From Candidatus Poribacteria bacterium (GTDB taxonomy: Bacteria > Poribacteria > WGA-4E > WGA-3G), in assembly GCA_022819945.1 (NCBI GenBank), contig JAJEGI010000161.1:1-64000 (forward strand): a stretch of DNA of 64,000 bases. The letters run 5' to 3'. The position numbers were made by a program, and so were the translations under genes. The notes under the pieces were generated by a model, which was not told where the DNA came from, did not search any database, and worked only from the letters and a program-made list of their open reading frames with translations. Of this stretch, positions 8,989 through 17,351 are shown piece after piece (the stretch's first letter is position 1; every line of letters begins with the position of its first letter).

Positions 8989-9752
8989 TCAATTTGCCCA
9001 TCCAACGGCACCACATCGGCATAAACGTAAGTCGGTGATGTGGTGCTGCTTGTGTGAATTTTGTCATCGTCATCCTTTTTGGAAACGATGTCTCTTTGAA
9101 CGACTTCCCCCGGTTTCGCGGCGACAGGTGAACTGAACATCGGTCCATCCACGACACACGTATGGAACTCCCCGTTTTCACCGAGTGGGTCCACGCCATC
9201 AGGCAAATCCGCGAGAAGATCAGCATTGAACCATCGTCCGGCAAAGTCGGCGGGGACTTTGGTAGGATTCAGTGCAGTAATGATGGCGCGCAAGCCGGCA
9301 GCGATCATCTTTTCAGCGAGTAGCGTTGTGTCCGCGCCCCATACAGGGAAAATTGGTGTGAAACCGGTGCCTTTGAGTTTATCCTCTCGGTATTCACGAA
9401 TATCTTCTAAGAAGAGGTCCCCGAATGCGAAATGTGACGCTGTCAAACCTTCAGGCAATGCTTCCACTTCAGCAAGGAATTTTCGCATCGCTGCTTCGTA
9501 GATTGCATTAGAGCAAGGATACGGAATCGGTATCTCATACAATGGCACGCCGAGTTTTTCTGCTTGCTGTTTCAGTACCCATGCAGGCGTAGAATGAATG
9601 GAAACCCGGTCAAACGTTTTCGTGACAGTCGTGAAGATACCGCGCACGTCGTAGCGTTCAGACTGTTGGCGCAGGGTATGAAGTGCCCACGCCGAATCTT
9701 TACCTGACGACCAGGAGACTAAGACAGGCGTAGGGCTTGTCTGTTTTGTCAT
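8985..9752 (-). CDS. Diphthine--ammonia ligase family ATP-pyrophosphatase (paralogue 2)
   Basis: A 255-residue member of the same family as its downstream neighbour, also with an N-terminal PP-loop (SWSSGKDSAWALH, near residues 13-25), FAFGDLFLEDIREYRE, and GENGEFHTCVVDGPMF near the end. Many bacteria have one such protein of unknown substrate. Here two diverged copies are coupled by a 4-base overlap, which suggests they act together, perhaps as a heteromer or on related substrates. It lies 20 bases downstream of trpG on the same strand. An adenylating amidase activity is the family expectation and has not been shown. Confidence 0.8.
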   Translation of the reverse strand: MTKQTSPTPVLVSWSSGKDSAWALHTLRQQSERYDVRGIFTTVTKTFDRVSIHSTPAWVLKQQAEKLGVPLYEIPIPYPCSNAIYEAAMRKFLAEVEALPEGLTASHFAFGDLFLEDIREYREDKLKGTGFTPIFPVWGADTTLLAEKMIAAGLRAIITALNPTKVPADFAGRWFNADLLADLPDGVDPLGENGEFHTCVVDGPMFSSPVAAKPGEVVQRDIVSKKDDDDKIHTSSTTSPTYVYADVVPLDGQIE

Positions 9753-9772
9753 TATTTTTCCTTTCTATTTGC

Positions 9773-10336
9773 CTACAGTGCTAAGAAATTGCTGAGTAAG
9801 CTTTTTCCGGAGGCAGTCAAAATCGACTCCGGATGGAATTGCACACCCCAGATTGGCAAAGTTTTATGCCGAATTCCCATGATCTCGTCCTGATCTGTCC
9901 AAGCGGTGATCTCAAGGCAATCGGGTAACGTGTCTTTTTTCACGATAAGCGAGTGGTAGCGTGTCGCTTCAAACGGGTTGTCTAACCCCTCAAAAAGTTC
10001 AGCACCGTTGTGGTGTATCATAGAAGTTTTGCCGTGCATCAATCGATCCGCACGAACAACATCACCGCCGAAGACATCGCCGATACACTGATGCCCAAGA
10101 CAGACCCCTAAAATCGGAACTTTTCCAGCGAAATGCTGTATGACATCGTTGGATATTCCCGCCTCTTTCGGTGTGCAAGGACCGGGTGAAATGACAATCC
10201 GTTCCGGTTCCAGTGCACCTAATGCATCCAATCCTATCTTCCGACTCCGATGTACCTCCAGTTCAGCACCGAGCTCACCCAAATACTGAACCAAGTTATA
10301 GGTGAAGGAGTCGTAGTTATCAATCATTAAAACCAT
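9773..10336 (-). CDS. trpG: Anthranilate synthase glutamine amidotransferase subunit (or aminodeoxychorismate synthase PabA)
   Basis: This class I glutamine amidotransferase supplies ammonia to the chorismate-converting subunit. The triad is visible in GVCLGHQCIG (Cys) and VQFHPESI (His, Glu). It starts MVLMIDNYDSFTYNLVQYLGELG and has 187 residues. It follows trpE (134-base gap), so the Trp role is more likely, although the same subunit may also serve p-aminobenzoate synthesis. The gap contains a 94-base repeat that supplies the AAGG ribosome-binding site. Confidence 0.92.
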   Translation of the reverse strand: MVLMIDNYDSFTYNLVQYLGELGAELEVHRSRKIGLDALGALEPERIVISPGPCTPKEAGISNDVIQHFAGKVPILGVCLGHQCIGDVFGGDVVRADRLMHGKTSMIHHNGAELFEGLDNPFEATRYHSLIVKKDTLPDCLEITAWTDQDEIMGIRHKTLPIWGVQFHPESILTASGKSLLSNFLAL

Positions 10337-10430
10337 ATTTTTAAATTTCCTTGCGGTTCGGTAAGGCGGATTTGGACATTGAAGTTCTCTTCCGTAGATC
10401 CGCGCTCCACTTCGTTACGGGCTGCCTACC
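10337..10430 (-). repeat. Portable 5'-leader repeat, copy 1 (before trpG)
   Basis: Read on the minus strand this copy begins CAGCCCGTAACGAAGTGGAG, passes CGGATCTACGGA and ends CCTTACCGAACCGCAAGG followed by an A/T-rich stretch and the trpG ATG. Two more copies with the same ends precede the genes at 48925 and 49716. The terminal AAGG is the only ribosome-binding sequence, and it can pair with the CCTT at the start of the CCTT...AAGG hairpin. Confidence 0.75.
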
Positions 10431-10470
10431 TTTGGAATACGTTTTTTTAACAAAAATCGCCGATTATGCC

Positions 10471-11976
10471 TCACAATAAGAAACCTTGTTCTGCTAATGC
10501 GATAGCACTGAGCATTGCTTTCGCTTTATTCAAGGTTTCGTAATACTCAGTTTCAGGCACAGAATCGGCGACAATACCAGCACCCGCTTGCACATAAGCC
10601 GTGCTATCTTTGATAACCGCGGTTCGGATCGTAATCGCTGTGTCTGTGCTGCCGGAGAAACTGAAGTACCCCACCGCACCTCCGTATGTCGCGCGGCGTG
10701 TCGATTCGAGTTCATCAATGATTTCCATTGCCCGGACCTTCGGAGCCCCAGAAAGAGTGCCTGCGGGGAGGCACGCTCGGATCACATCGAAAGCCGTGAC
10801 ATGCTCACGCAGTCTCCCAATCACGTGTGAAACGATGTGCATCACATGTGAGAAGCGTTCAACTATCATGAGATCGGTGACTTCAACTGTATGATACTTG
10901 CAGACGCGCCCGAAGTCATTCCGTCCCAAATCAACGAGCATGACGTGCTCTGCGCGTTCTTTCGGATCCGCGAGGAGTGAGCGTTCCATCTCAAGATCCT
11001 CCTCTGTCGTTTTGCCGCGCGGGCGGGTTCCGGCAAGCGGTCGATGCTGAGCGAGTCCATCCTCTACCCTTACCATCATCTCCGGTGAGGCACCTACAAT
11101 ATCAAAACCATCCAGTTTCAGATAATACATGTAAGGCGATGGGTTGACGATCCGCAATGCGCGATACACCTCGAATGAGTCTACAGATACGGGACAACTC
11201 AACCGCTGCGAGATTACCGCTTGGATGATGTCGCCTGCGGTTATGTATTCTTTCGCACGTCGAACCGCGGCTTCGTAACCAGACTTTGTGAAATTCGATT
11301 GCGGATCGGATAGGATTTCATTATACCCTTCCTGGGGATCGCTATGCTTGCTGCGTAAATGCGGTTCGGAAGTCGCTGTAAGTTTCTCGACTAAAGCGTC
11401 AATTTTCACAAGTGCATCCGTATAAGCCTCGTCTACATCTCCATCAATATGTGCGTTCGCCACAACCTTGATCTGATGGTTCACATGATCAAATATCAAG
11501 AGCGTCTCGGCAATCATGAAAAAGCAATCCGGAAGCTGCAGATCATCTTCGGTATTATCTGGCAATTCCTCCACGAACCGCACCATGTCGTAACTCATAT
11601 AACCCACCGCGCCACCGTGGAATTTTGGTAACTCTTCAGTGTCAACAGGTCGGTAATTCTGCATCAATTCCTCAAGCGCACGCAACGGATCTTCATATTC
11701 CTGAACGACGGTTTCACCTTTTTCCAAGTACTCAATCGTCACCTGATGCCCTTTACTATGGAAAAGCACTGAGGGTTGACTCCCCAAAAAAGAGTAACGC
11801 GCAAGGTTTTCACCGCCTTCCACACTCTCCAACAAGAACGCAAAATTATCAGACCTCAATTTATAGAACGCAGACACCGGGGTCTCCATATCCGCCAAAA
11901 TCGAGCGATATACCGGTATTGTGTTTCCTAATTTCGCTGCCTCGCGAAAGTCTTCCAACGTTGGATAATACATCAT
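10471..11976 (-). CDS. trpE: Anthranilate synthase component I
   Basis: The enzyme converts chorismate plus ammonia to anthranilate, the first step of tryptophan synthesis. The 501-residue protein has the usual chorismate-binding C-terminal half: AVISQRLS, YRALRIVNPSPYMYYL, GASPEMMVR, RPLAGTRPRG, LVDLGRNDFGRV, and AGTLSGAPKVRAMEIIDELE. The N-terminal region has LLESVEGGENLARYSFLG, matching the Trp feedback site (LLES). ATG 11976 and ATG 11973 are adjacent; the AAGGAG SD is better placed for 11973. It is read with trpG. Confidence 0.95.
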   Translation of the reverse strand: MMYYPTLEDFREAAKLGNTIPVYRSILADMETPVSAFYKLRSDNFAFLLESVEGGENLARYSFLGSQPSVLFHSKGHQVTIEYLEKGETVVQEYEDPLRALEELMQNYRPVDTEELPKFHGGAVGYMSYDMVRFVEELPDNTEDDLQLPDCFFMIAETLLIFDHVNHQIKVVANAHIDGDVDEAYTDALVKIDALVEKLTATSEPHLRSKHSDPQEGYNEILSDPQSNFTKSGYEAAVRRAKEYITAGDIIQAVISQRLSCPVSVDSFEVYRALRIVNPSPYMYYLKLDGFDIVGASPEMMVRVEDGLAQHRPLAGTRPRGKTTEEDLEMERSLLADPKERAEHVMLVDLGRNDFGRVCKYHTVEVTDLMIVERFSHVMHIVSHVIGRLREHVTAFDVIRACLPAGTLSGAPKVRAMEIIDELESTRRATYGGAVGYFSFSGSTDTAITIRTAVIKDSTAYVQAGAGIVADSVPETEYYETLNKAKAMLSAIALAEQGFLL

Positions 11977-12085
11977 AACTCCTTTTTCATATCTTTAGCC
12001 TTATAGTTGTCAGTTATCGGTTTGCCTTGCAGTGAGAGTTTTCAGTTAAGAGATCTCTTGTTACAACGATTTCCGATAACTTTTG

Positions 12086-12091
12086 ATTATA
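12086..12091 (-). promoter_or_regulatory. Possible -10 box upstream of trpE
   Basis: TATAAT on the minus strand lies 110 bases before trpE, in the hisI-trpE gap. A -35 element is not convincing. An AAGAGATCTCTT palindrome follows in the leader, within a piece of the TTAAGAG/CTCTTG repeat seen elsewhere. Confidence 0.35.
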
Positions 12092-12150
12092 ATGTAGATC
12101 GAGATCTTCAAGCGGATGCTAAGATATGAAAACTAACGAAGTTTCGGCGT

Positions 12151-12531
12151 CTAATAGACAGCATCTGCATCGAAAATCTTTTCACCTACGACACGCGTTG
12201 ACTCACCATCGGGGGAGACTTCCCGAAAAAAGCAGGAGCGGTAGCCGGTATGGCACGCTGCGACCTTCTGCTCGACCTTTATGAGTAGGGCATCACCGTC
12301 GCAATCCACTGCGACAGATTCAACTTCCTGTGTATGCCCTGAAGTCTCCCCCTTTATCCAAAGTTTTTGGCGGGAACGGCTCCAGAAGCAGACCCGTCCG
12401 GTTGATAGGGTTTGTTTGAGTGCTTCAGCATTCATATAACCTACCATCAGGATTTCGTTGTTTGTGCAATCTTGAATGACTGCGGCGACTAAGCCATCAC
12501 GATCATATTTAAGCTCGGATAGAATTTTCAT
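12151..12531 (-). CDS. hisI: Phosphoribosyl-AMP cyclohydrolase
   Basis: This zinc enzyme opens the purine ring of PR-AMP (third step of histidine synthesis). The 126-residue protein has VGYMNAEALKQT, the FWSRSRQKLWIKGETSGH core, DCDGDALLIKV and the zinc-binding CHTGYRSCF. There is no HisE fusion. I start at ATG 12531, which has AGAGGAG eight bases upstream; a longer reading from 12555 adds non-conserved residues and removes the SD. A strong terminator-like hairpin ends only about 20 bases before this start, so expression may be attenuated. Confidence 0.92.
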   Translation of the reverse strand: MKILSELKYDRDGLVAAVIQDCTNNEILMVGYMNAEALKQTLSTGRVCFWSRSRQKLWIKGETSGHTQEVESVAVDCDGDALLIKVEQKVAACHTGYRSCFFREVSPDGESTRVVGEKIFDADAVY

Positions 12532-12549
12532 GTGATTTCTCCTCTTTAA

Positions 12550-12590
12550 AAACAAAAAACCTTATGTCACTCGGATTCGTGTGCATAAGG
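12550..12590 (-). terminator. Intrinsic terminator or attenuator in front of hisI
   Basis: On the minus strand CCTTATG-CAC ... GTG-A-CATAAGG forms a 10-bp stem with one bulge, followed immediately by TTTTTTG and more T. It ends about 20 bases upstream of the hisI ATG. It is either the end of the transcript from 13161 or an attenuator in the hisI leader. Confidence 0.75.
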
Positions 12591-12649
12591 CTTCAACAGG
12601 ACTTTTAAAATTCAGAAATAAAAAATAACGATTTTCAATCTCTATTCAG

Positions 12650-12751
12650 TTATCCGTTTGGGCGCACACTCCTCCGCAAGCAATTGGAATGCCACCAATG
12701 CCAATGGTTAGATATGCTATGCAAGTTGGAGTGTGAACATACGAATGTCAT
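12650..12751 (-). promoter_or_regulatory. Candidate structured leader with a His/Trp-rich leader peptide
   Basis: A 33-codon reading frame starts ATG at 12751 and ends TAA at 12650. It contains HWHWWH in its centre and 5 His plus 3 Trp codons in total. An 8-bp stem closes the region (CACACTCC/GGAGTGTG at 12735-12728 and 12672-12665), with smaller ATTGG/CCAAT pairings inside. Downstream comes the terminator at 12590. The arrangement resembles a transcription attenuator for amino acid biosynthesis, but the leader peptide has only a weak GGA as RBS, and the His/Trp mix could be chance. I found no T-box or known riboswitch signature. Confidence 0.35.
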
Positions 12752-12843
12752 TTTTTCCACTTTTCAGTCAATAGCCAATAGATAACGGTCTGGAAATCAG
12801 ACACCATTTCAAAGGGACTGGCGCGTCAATCATAATAGGGCAT

Positions 12844-13161
12844 CTAAGAATCTGCCAACACTTGCTCTATCTTGCCCAAGAATTTTGAAACGTCTCCGCC
12901 TTTCTTGTGGAGAATAATAGAAAATATCAAAACCACGACAGCCATAAAAAGAAATGCGGCACCTTCAAAAATAAATTTCACAACCCTATAAGCAATCCAC
13001 GCTGTGCTGCCGCCAATGAAAAGTAAAAGAGGCCAGGCCCCGCCAATGAGCAGTGCTGCCGAAAGTGCTGAGAGTGGAGGCGGAAAAAAGCAAAAGACAA
13101 GATATGAAAGTGCTGCAACCCCGAAAGAAATGATGAGGTAAATCGTCAAAATACGACGCAT
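12844..13161 (-). CDS. Small membrane protein of unknown function
   Basis: A 105-residue protein with three predicted membrane segments (about residues 4-24, 31-57 and 69-85: LTIYLIISFGVAALSYLVF, LLIGGAWPLLLFIGG, FLFMAVVVLIFSIIL) and a short, charged cytoplasmic C-terminus. A good SD (TAGGAG) precedes ATG 13161. I do not recognise the family. It stands alone between hisI and the cobalamin riboswitch, transcribed away from the latter. Confidence 0.6.
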   Translation of the reverse strand: MRRILTIYLIISFGVAALSYLVFCFFPPPLSALSAALLIGGAWPLLLFIGGSTAWIAYRVVKFIFEGAAFLFMAVVVLIFSIILHKKGGDVSKFLGKIEQVLADS

Positions 13162-13336
13162 CTTACGCTCCTATTTTCTGTTTTTAGATTGGCGTTTCAA
13201 CTTTTAGAGATAACACTTTGAAGAAAATGTCTAATTTCTGTAAACATTAATATTAATAATATCACATCCAATCTGCATTGTCAAATTTTTTATGAAAAAA
13301 AATGTGTTTATATTTCCCGGATACCTCACAAAAAAT

Positions 13337-13365
13337 TTGCAAAAAATGTTGCAGTATGATATAAT
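13337..13365 (+). promoter_or_regulatory. Promoter of the cobalamin riboswitch transcript
   Basis: The site has TTGCAA (13337-13342), a 17-base spacer and TATAAT (13360-13365) with TGA in front (extended -10). The predicted start of transcription near 13372 is just before the aptamer. Confidence 0.8.
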
Positions 13366-13389
13366 ATATGCATTACAATTGAATAAATC

Positions 13390-13570
13390 AACGGTTCAGG
13401 TGCCGGAGAAAGTCGGAGAATAGGGAAGCGCGGTGAGAATCCGCCACGGCCCCGCCACTGTGAACGATCATAAATATCTGCTGAAAAAACCACTGTCAAT
13501 TTACCGATGGGAAGGTTCAGCGGACGCAAGATCGAAAGTCAGGAGACCTGCCTGGATCGTGTTTCACGCA
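13390..13570 (+). ncRNA. Cobalamin (AdoCbl) riboswitch aptamer
   Basis: The conserved blocks appear in canonical order and spacing: TTCAGGTGCC near 13395, GGGAAGCGCGGTGAGAATCC (13423-13442), the B12-box core CCCCGCCACTGTGA (13450-13463), and GAAAGTCAGGAGACCTGCC (13534-13552). The region sits between a strong promoter and an intrinsic terminator, so it probably represses by premature termination when the cobalamin cofactor is bound. ACTGCAGGAT downstream can compete with part of the leader and is a candidate anti-terminator strand. Confidence 0.95.
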
Positions 13571-13701
13571 TCTGCTTTCGCGGGAAAGCGGTGGAACAGC
13601 GCACAGCAGTATCCTGTTAGAACAAGTATAGAAGTACCGATTAAAGTATCATGGTTTCGGATTTAACTGCAGGATCAGTATTATACGAAGTGTCGCCTTA
13701 T

Positions 13702-13736
13702 CCCCTGTCTTTTCGAGAAAGCAGGGGTTTTTTGTT
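13702..13736 (+). terminator. Riboswitch expression-platform terminator
   Basis: CCCCTG-T-CTTT / AAAG-CAGGGG forms a stem with a TCGAG-type loop and is followed by TTTTTT. It ends 18 bases before the ATG at 13754 and before the SD (ACGGAGG), as expected for a transcriptional OFF switch. Confidence 0.88.
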
Positions 13737-13753
13737 TCATTACGGAGGTTTTA

Positions 13754-15094
13754 ATGAACAAAGTTTTTTCTTTGCGACATTTCTCGTCCACATCCCGTCT
13801 CAAATTACATTCACTTTTACTGGTAGGTCCGCTCCTTTTCACGCTCCTTGTAAGTCCAGCCTTTGGACAAGCAGAGGTCCAAGACCTTGCGGTTGTCATA
13901 AACGCTCTAACGCATCCTGACTTGGAGATCACTGCTTCACTCTCACTCATTGATCTAATGGAACCGAATGAAAGGCGAGCTGTCGATAATGAGATACTCC
14001 ATTTCAGTAATCAACCGCTTAATCGACGGCGGGCAGTCGGTCTTTCGATTCGAGGACATCTCGCTTATATCCCTACTTTTAATTTACCCGTTACGGGTGC
14101 TGAAAGTTCCGGCGATAGCATTTTTATTGTTAACTTGGAAGACCGAGAAATTGTTGGCGGAATTCCGATTCAAAGTGGGGCAACACCTCAGCAGATTGCA
14201 CTTATCAACGACCAAAAACTGTACGTTACTTGCGCAGCGTCGCATGAGGTGCATGTCGTTGACATTCCGAATCGCAATGTGACGAAGGTCCTGACTGGCG
14301 CTTTCAACAAACCGACGGGTATCACGCTACTCAACGGCAAAGCCTATGTCTCGAATCCTGCATGGGAGTGGGATCCAGAGGCACGGATGACCACCTATTA
14401 CGAGAGTAGCGTTACAGTGATTGATACAGCGACGGACATCGTGCTGAAATCCATTCCGGTGCCGACAAATGCAGGCGAAATCCTCAACGATGGTGAATCG
14501 ACTATCATTGTCAAAACAATTGGTAATTACAATGATGTTTTGGGACATCTTGTTCTGATTGACGCGAATACCGATGAGATTGTGGAAACGGTTAAACTCA
14601 AATTGACACCTGGTTCCTCTGCCCTCAACGCGGAAAAACAGTTGTTCATTCAAGGCAGTTGGCAAAAACCGGGCTTGCTCATCTACGATGTCGCGACGAA
14701 AGATTGGATCCGCGACGAAGATGACACGATTACCAATTTTAGCAACGATGCAGATGTCTCTATTAGCGGTGGCTTGACCTTTGCCCCGGATGGAAATCTT
14801 TATATCACACAACCTGATTGGGGAGGTGGTGGGCAGGATTACGTTCGCGTTATGGATGTAATGGATGCGTCACTTTTGCGGACCTATCATGTTGGGCCTG
14901 GTGCTTCTATTCTGGCATTTGCACAGATTATCTCGCGCCGCGAAGACATAAACAACGACGGGATTGTCAATATCTCGGATCTGGTAATCGCGGCTCGGTT
15001 TTTGGGTGATCAGGGCCCTGGCATCGTCGCCGATGTCAATGGCGATGATGTGGTCAATATCCTTGATCTGGTGCTAATAGGGCAGGAACTCTAA
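13754..15094 (+). CDS. Secreted beta-propeller protein with C-terminal dockerin-like repeats, under cobalamin riboswitch
   Basis: A 446-residue exported protein with an N-terminal signal peptide (hydrophobic core LLLVGPLLFTLLVSPAFG, cleavage after AFG near 38). Residues about 75-390 are YVTN/YncE-like propeller repeats (NDQKLYVTCAASHEVHVVDI, NGKAYVSNPAW, SVTVIDTATDIVLKSIPV, HLVLIDANTDEIVETV). The C-terminus has two calcium-binding dockerin-type motifs: DINNDGIVNISDLV and DVNGDDVVNILDLV. The gene lies directly behind a complete cobalamin riboswitch, so it is very likely a B12-uptake component. Bacteroidetes BtuG is also a surface propeller that captures cobalamin, so a BtuG-like role is the best inference, but no binding residue can be named from sequence. 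Confidence 0.8.
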   Translation: MNKVFSLRHFSSTSRLKLHSLLLVGPLLFTLLVSPAFGQAEVQDLAVVINALTHPDLEITASLSLIDLMEPNERRAVDNEILHFSNQPLNRRRAVGLSIRGHLAYIPTFNLPVTGAESSGDSIFIVNLEDREIVGGIPIQSGATPQQIALINDQKLYVTCAASHEVHVVDIPNRNVTKVLTGAFNKPTGITLLNGKAYVSNPAWEWDPEARMTTYYESSVTVIDTATDIVLKSIPVPTNAGEILNDGESTIIVKTIGNYNDVLGHLVLIDANTDEIVETVKLKLTPGSSALNAEKQLFIQGSWQKPGLLIYDVATKDWIRDEDDTITNFSNDADVSISGGLTFAPDGNLYITQPDWGGGGQDYVRVMDVMDASLLRTYHVGPGASILAFAQIISRREDINNDGIVNISDLVIAARFLGDQGPGIVADVNGDDVVNILDLVLIGQEL

Positions 15095-15106
15095 CTTAAT
15101 TAGGAC

Positions 15107-15212
15107 TTACGCAGTCCTCCCTGCAGGCGCGGTTTGAAACCCTGAAGAAATACCCAAGCAAAAACCCTGCAGGGTGTAGGGTGTCTGTTATCTGAAAAAT
15201 GCGTAGGCCCCT
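15107..15212 (+). repeat. Dispersed repeat remnant between the two B12-locus genes
   Basis: The gap contains TAGGACTTACGCAG, which recurs inverted at 30486-30499, then GGTTTGAAACC and the palindrome CCCTGCAGGG. No T-run follows, so it is not an obvious terminator. It separates the riboswitch gene from the next by about 210 bases; read-through is possible. Confidence 0.5.
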
Positions 15213-15303
15213 ATTGATATTCACAGGCGCGGTTATATCTGCATCTATATTTAGGCATCTTGCACTTTAGGAAACGGGTAACGGTGCCTTCAAGGGCAAT
15301 AAT

Positions 15304-17256
15304 ATGATGTATGCTCTGAATTCAATTACAAGAATAGTAAAAGTTTTCTGGGGTTTACCGCTGCTCGTTTTCCTCATCAGTTGTGCTTCAACGCCTAATG
15401 AAACACCGTTTTCATGGAAAGTGACCTTCTTTTCGTTGGGTGCAAAGGTGCAGTTCAGTCCAGCAGCACCTGTCCGGCGTCTGAATGCCTTTAATGCAGA
15501 TGGCGTGAGGGTCGCACAACTTAACTTTCCTACACCACCTCGGCAGACGGAATCACTCTATTTTGAATGGGATGCGGGAGAGATCTACAGATTTGAAGCA
15601 ATCTTGTCGACAGGAAGCGTTGATATGCAAAGGGTAATCGCGCCGCGCGTATACACACAAGGCAATTTAGAGATTGCTATTCCGTACGGTGCTGCGATGC
15701 AGTCGGATCTGGAAAATGTGTCAGGTAGCACTCAAAAAGCACTCGTTTTGCACGAAAGCGAAATGACAGCCACAGTTCTCGTTACAAATGGGAATCTACC
15801 GACAACTTTTGATCTCAAACTCTGCCTGCCTCGGACGTTAACTATTGTTCGATCGCCAGTAGGCTGGAAACGTGAAACAACCGACACCGAAACCTGTCTT
15901 TCTACGACGGGCAGATTTAACATCGCATCAGAAGTTTGGTATCGGGAGTTAGTGCTGAAAACATCCGAGGTGAACCAAACGGGCGATCAAGAAATTTCGG
16001 GGACTGTTCGTTTCAGAACAGATACAGGACAGGTGTGGGAACAGCAGGCACGGGTGCAGCTGCGGATAGCAACTGTTCCAGAGATTGCCGAACACCTCTC
16101 CATCGTATCAATCGAGATGCCTACAGATGCGACAGGTACAGTGGACCCCAGACAGCGAGAAAATACTATCCACCACGCACGTTCGTTATTCAGTTGGCTG
16201 AGCACACCACAGACGAATGCGTTTGAACCGATGACCTATCAGACAATACGGCTGCGGAATGCGGGCGAAGAGACTATCCATGTGGTTGTCTCATCAGTCA
16301 ACACAGAGATGAAGCGTGGTGCAACTGTTCCGTTTCTCGCGCCGCCAGTAACAGCGAACGGGGGTACAAATCGGAGTGTAGCGTTCGCGAGCCTACCGGC
16401 AGGCGTGGTTACAGAAGTCCCGCTGCCTATCTATTTTCACCCCGTATATATCAGACAAGGCGAGCCAGAACAAGCGATCCCTGGGGAGTATATGCGTGAA
16501 ATTGCGGTGAAAGTCTGGGGCAGTGACGCGACGCTTCTGCGTGAACAACGTCCGCTGCACTTGGTCGTTCCAAACCAACAAGCACTGCTCATCAGTCTAT
16601 TGGCGATTATTAGTAGTAGTATCGGGTTTGCAATCGTCGTACAATTTCACAAGCGAATTTTTGCAGGTTTTACAACAAAGCAGATCATTGTCATCGCCCT
16701 GTTCGGTACGACAGTTTTCGTGGGGGTGATGGTCCCGTCAACGCTGTTCCTGAACTTAATCAGCGCGCTCCTCGGTCCGATCTCTGTGCTGGTGAGTGGT
16801 TTGATTAATGAGACGCTCTATTATGCCTTGCTAACTGCTTTGTTAATTTATATTAACGGGGATCCGACGGATCCCGATCGTCCCGATGCGAAGTTGTACA
16901 CTAAAGGGAGTGGTGTAATCTTGCTTGTCTCTGCGGTGCGTCTACTGCTGAGCGGGGTTACGTTCGGACTTTTCACACCGATGGCGATTGTCTATACCGG
17001 CACGAGCGTCTTGCTACTTGAAACAGGATTCCTGTTTGTGCGAGGCCGGAATATATTGGCGTGGGCTGTTGTGTTGGGGATCTGCGATGCCCTCGCTGTT
17101 TATGTCGATCTCCAACTTTCTATGCTGTTTTACCGACTTTTCTATGCCGATTGGTATATTGTGCTTCGGATCCTGATAGAAGGGTTTGTCTATACATTTA
17201 TCGGCGTGCTTCTCGGTGCGAGATTAGGTAGAGGTTTATGGCGTGTAGTGGATTAA
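15304..17256 (+). CDS. Lipoprotein with extracytoplasmic beta-sandwich region fused to an ECF-S-like membrane domain
   Basis: A 650-residue protein. The N-terminus is a lipoprotein signal with lipobox LISC (Cys27). Residues about 35-420 look like several beta-sandwich segments. From about 427 to the end there are six to seven membrane helices (LLISLLAIISSSIGFAIVV, IIVIALFGTTVFVGVMV, LISALLGPISVLVSGLI, LYYALLTALLIYI, VILLVSAVRLLLSGVTFG, ILAWAVVLGICDALAVYV, LIEGFVYTFIGVLLGARLG). This helix pattern resembles the substrate-binding S component of ECF vitamin transporters, but the similarity is judged by eye. The first beta domain (FEWDAGEIYRFE) resembles the start of the next gene's product (FRWQPNKAYQFR). 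No EcfA/EcfT genes are in the window. Alternative: an unrelated integral membrane sensor. Confidence 0.6.
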   Translation: MMYALNSITRIVKVFWGLPLLVFLISCASTPNETPFSWKVTFFSLGAKVQFSPAAPVRRLNAFNADGVRVAQLNFPTPPRQTESLYFEWDAGEIYRFEAILSTGSVDMQRVIAPRVYTQGNLEIAIPYGAAMQSDLENVSGSTQKALVLHESEMTATVLVTNGNLPTTFDLKLCLPRTLTIVRSPVGWKRETTDTETCLSTTGRFNIASEVWYRELVLKTSEVNQTGDQEISGTVRFRTDTGQVWEQQARVQLRIATVPEIAEHLSIVSIEMPTDATGTVDPRQRENTIHHARSLFSWLSTPQTNAFEPMTYQTIRLRNAGEETIHVVVSSVNTEMKRGATVPFLAPPVTANGGTNRSVAFASLPAGVVTEVPLPIYFHPVYIRQGEPEQAIPGEYMREIAVKVWGSDATLLREQRPLHLVVPNQQALLISLLAIISSSIGFAIVVQFHKRIFAGFTTKQIIVIALFGTTVFVGVMVPSTLFLNLISALLGPISVLVSGLINETLYYALLTALLIYINGDPTDPDRPDAKLYTKGSGVILLVSAVRLLLSGVTFGLFTPMAIVYTGTSVLLLETGFLFVRGRNILAWAVVLGICDALAVYVDLQLSMLFYRLFYADWYIVLRILIEGFVYTFIGVLLGARLGRGLWRVVD

Positions 17257-17300
17257 CCGCGTTTCTCTAATTTTGCCTATAGTTATTTCTCTTGTGTTAG

Positions 17301-17317
17301 CGAGGTTTCCGACCTCG
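17301..17317 (+). repeat. Small hairpin CGAGGT-TTCCG-ACCTCG
   Basis: A perfect 6-bp stem in the 95-base gap between 17256 and 17352, without a T-run. It probably belongs to the dispersed hairpin population of this genome. Confidence 0.4.
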
Positions 17318-17351
17318 TCCAAGAATTGTAACGAACATAAGGACTACAACA

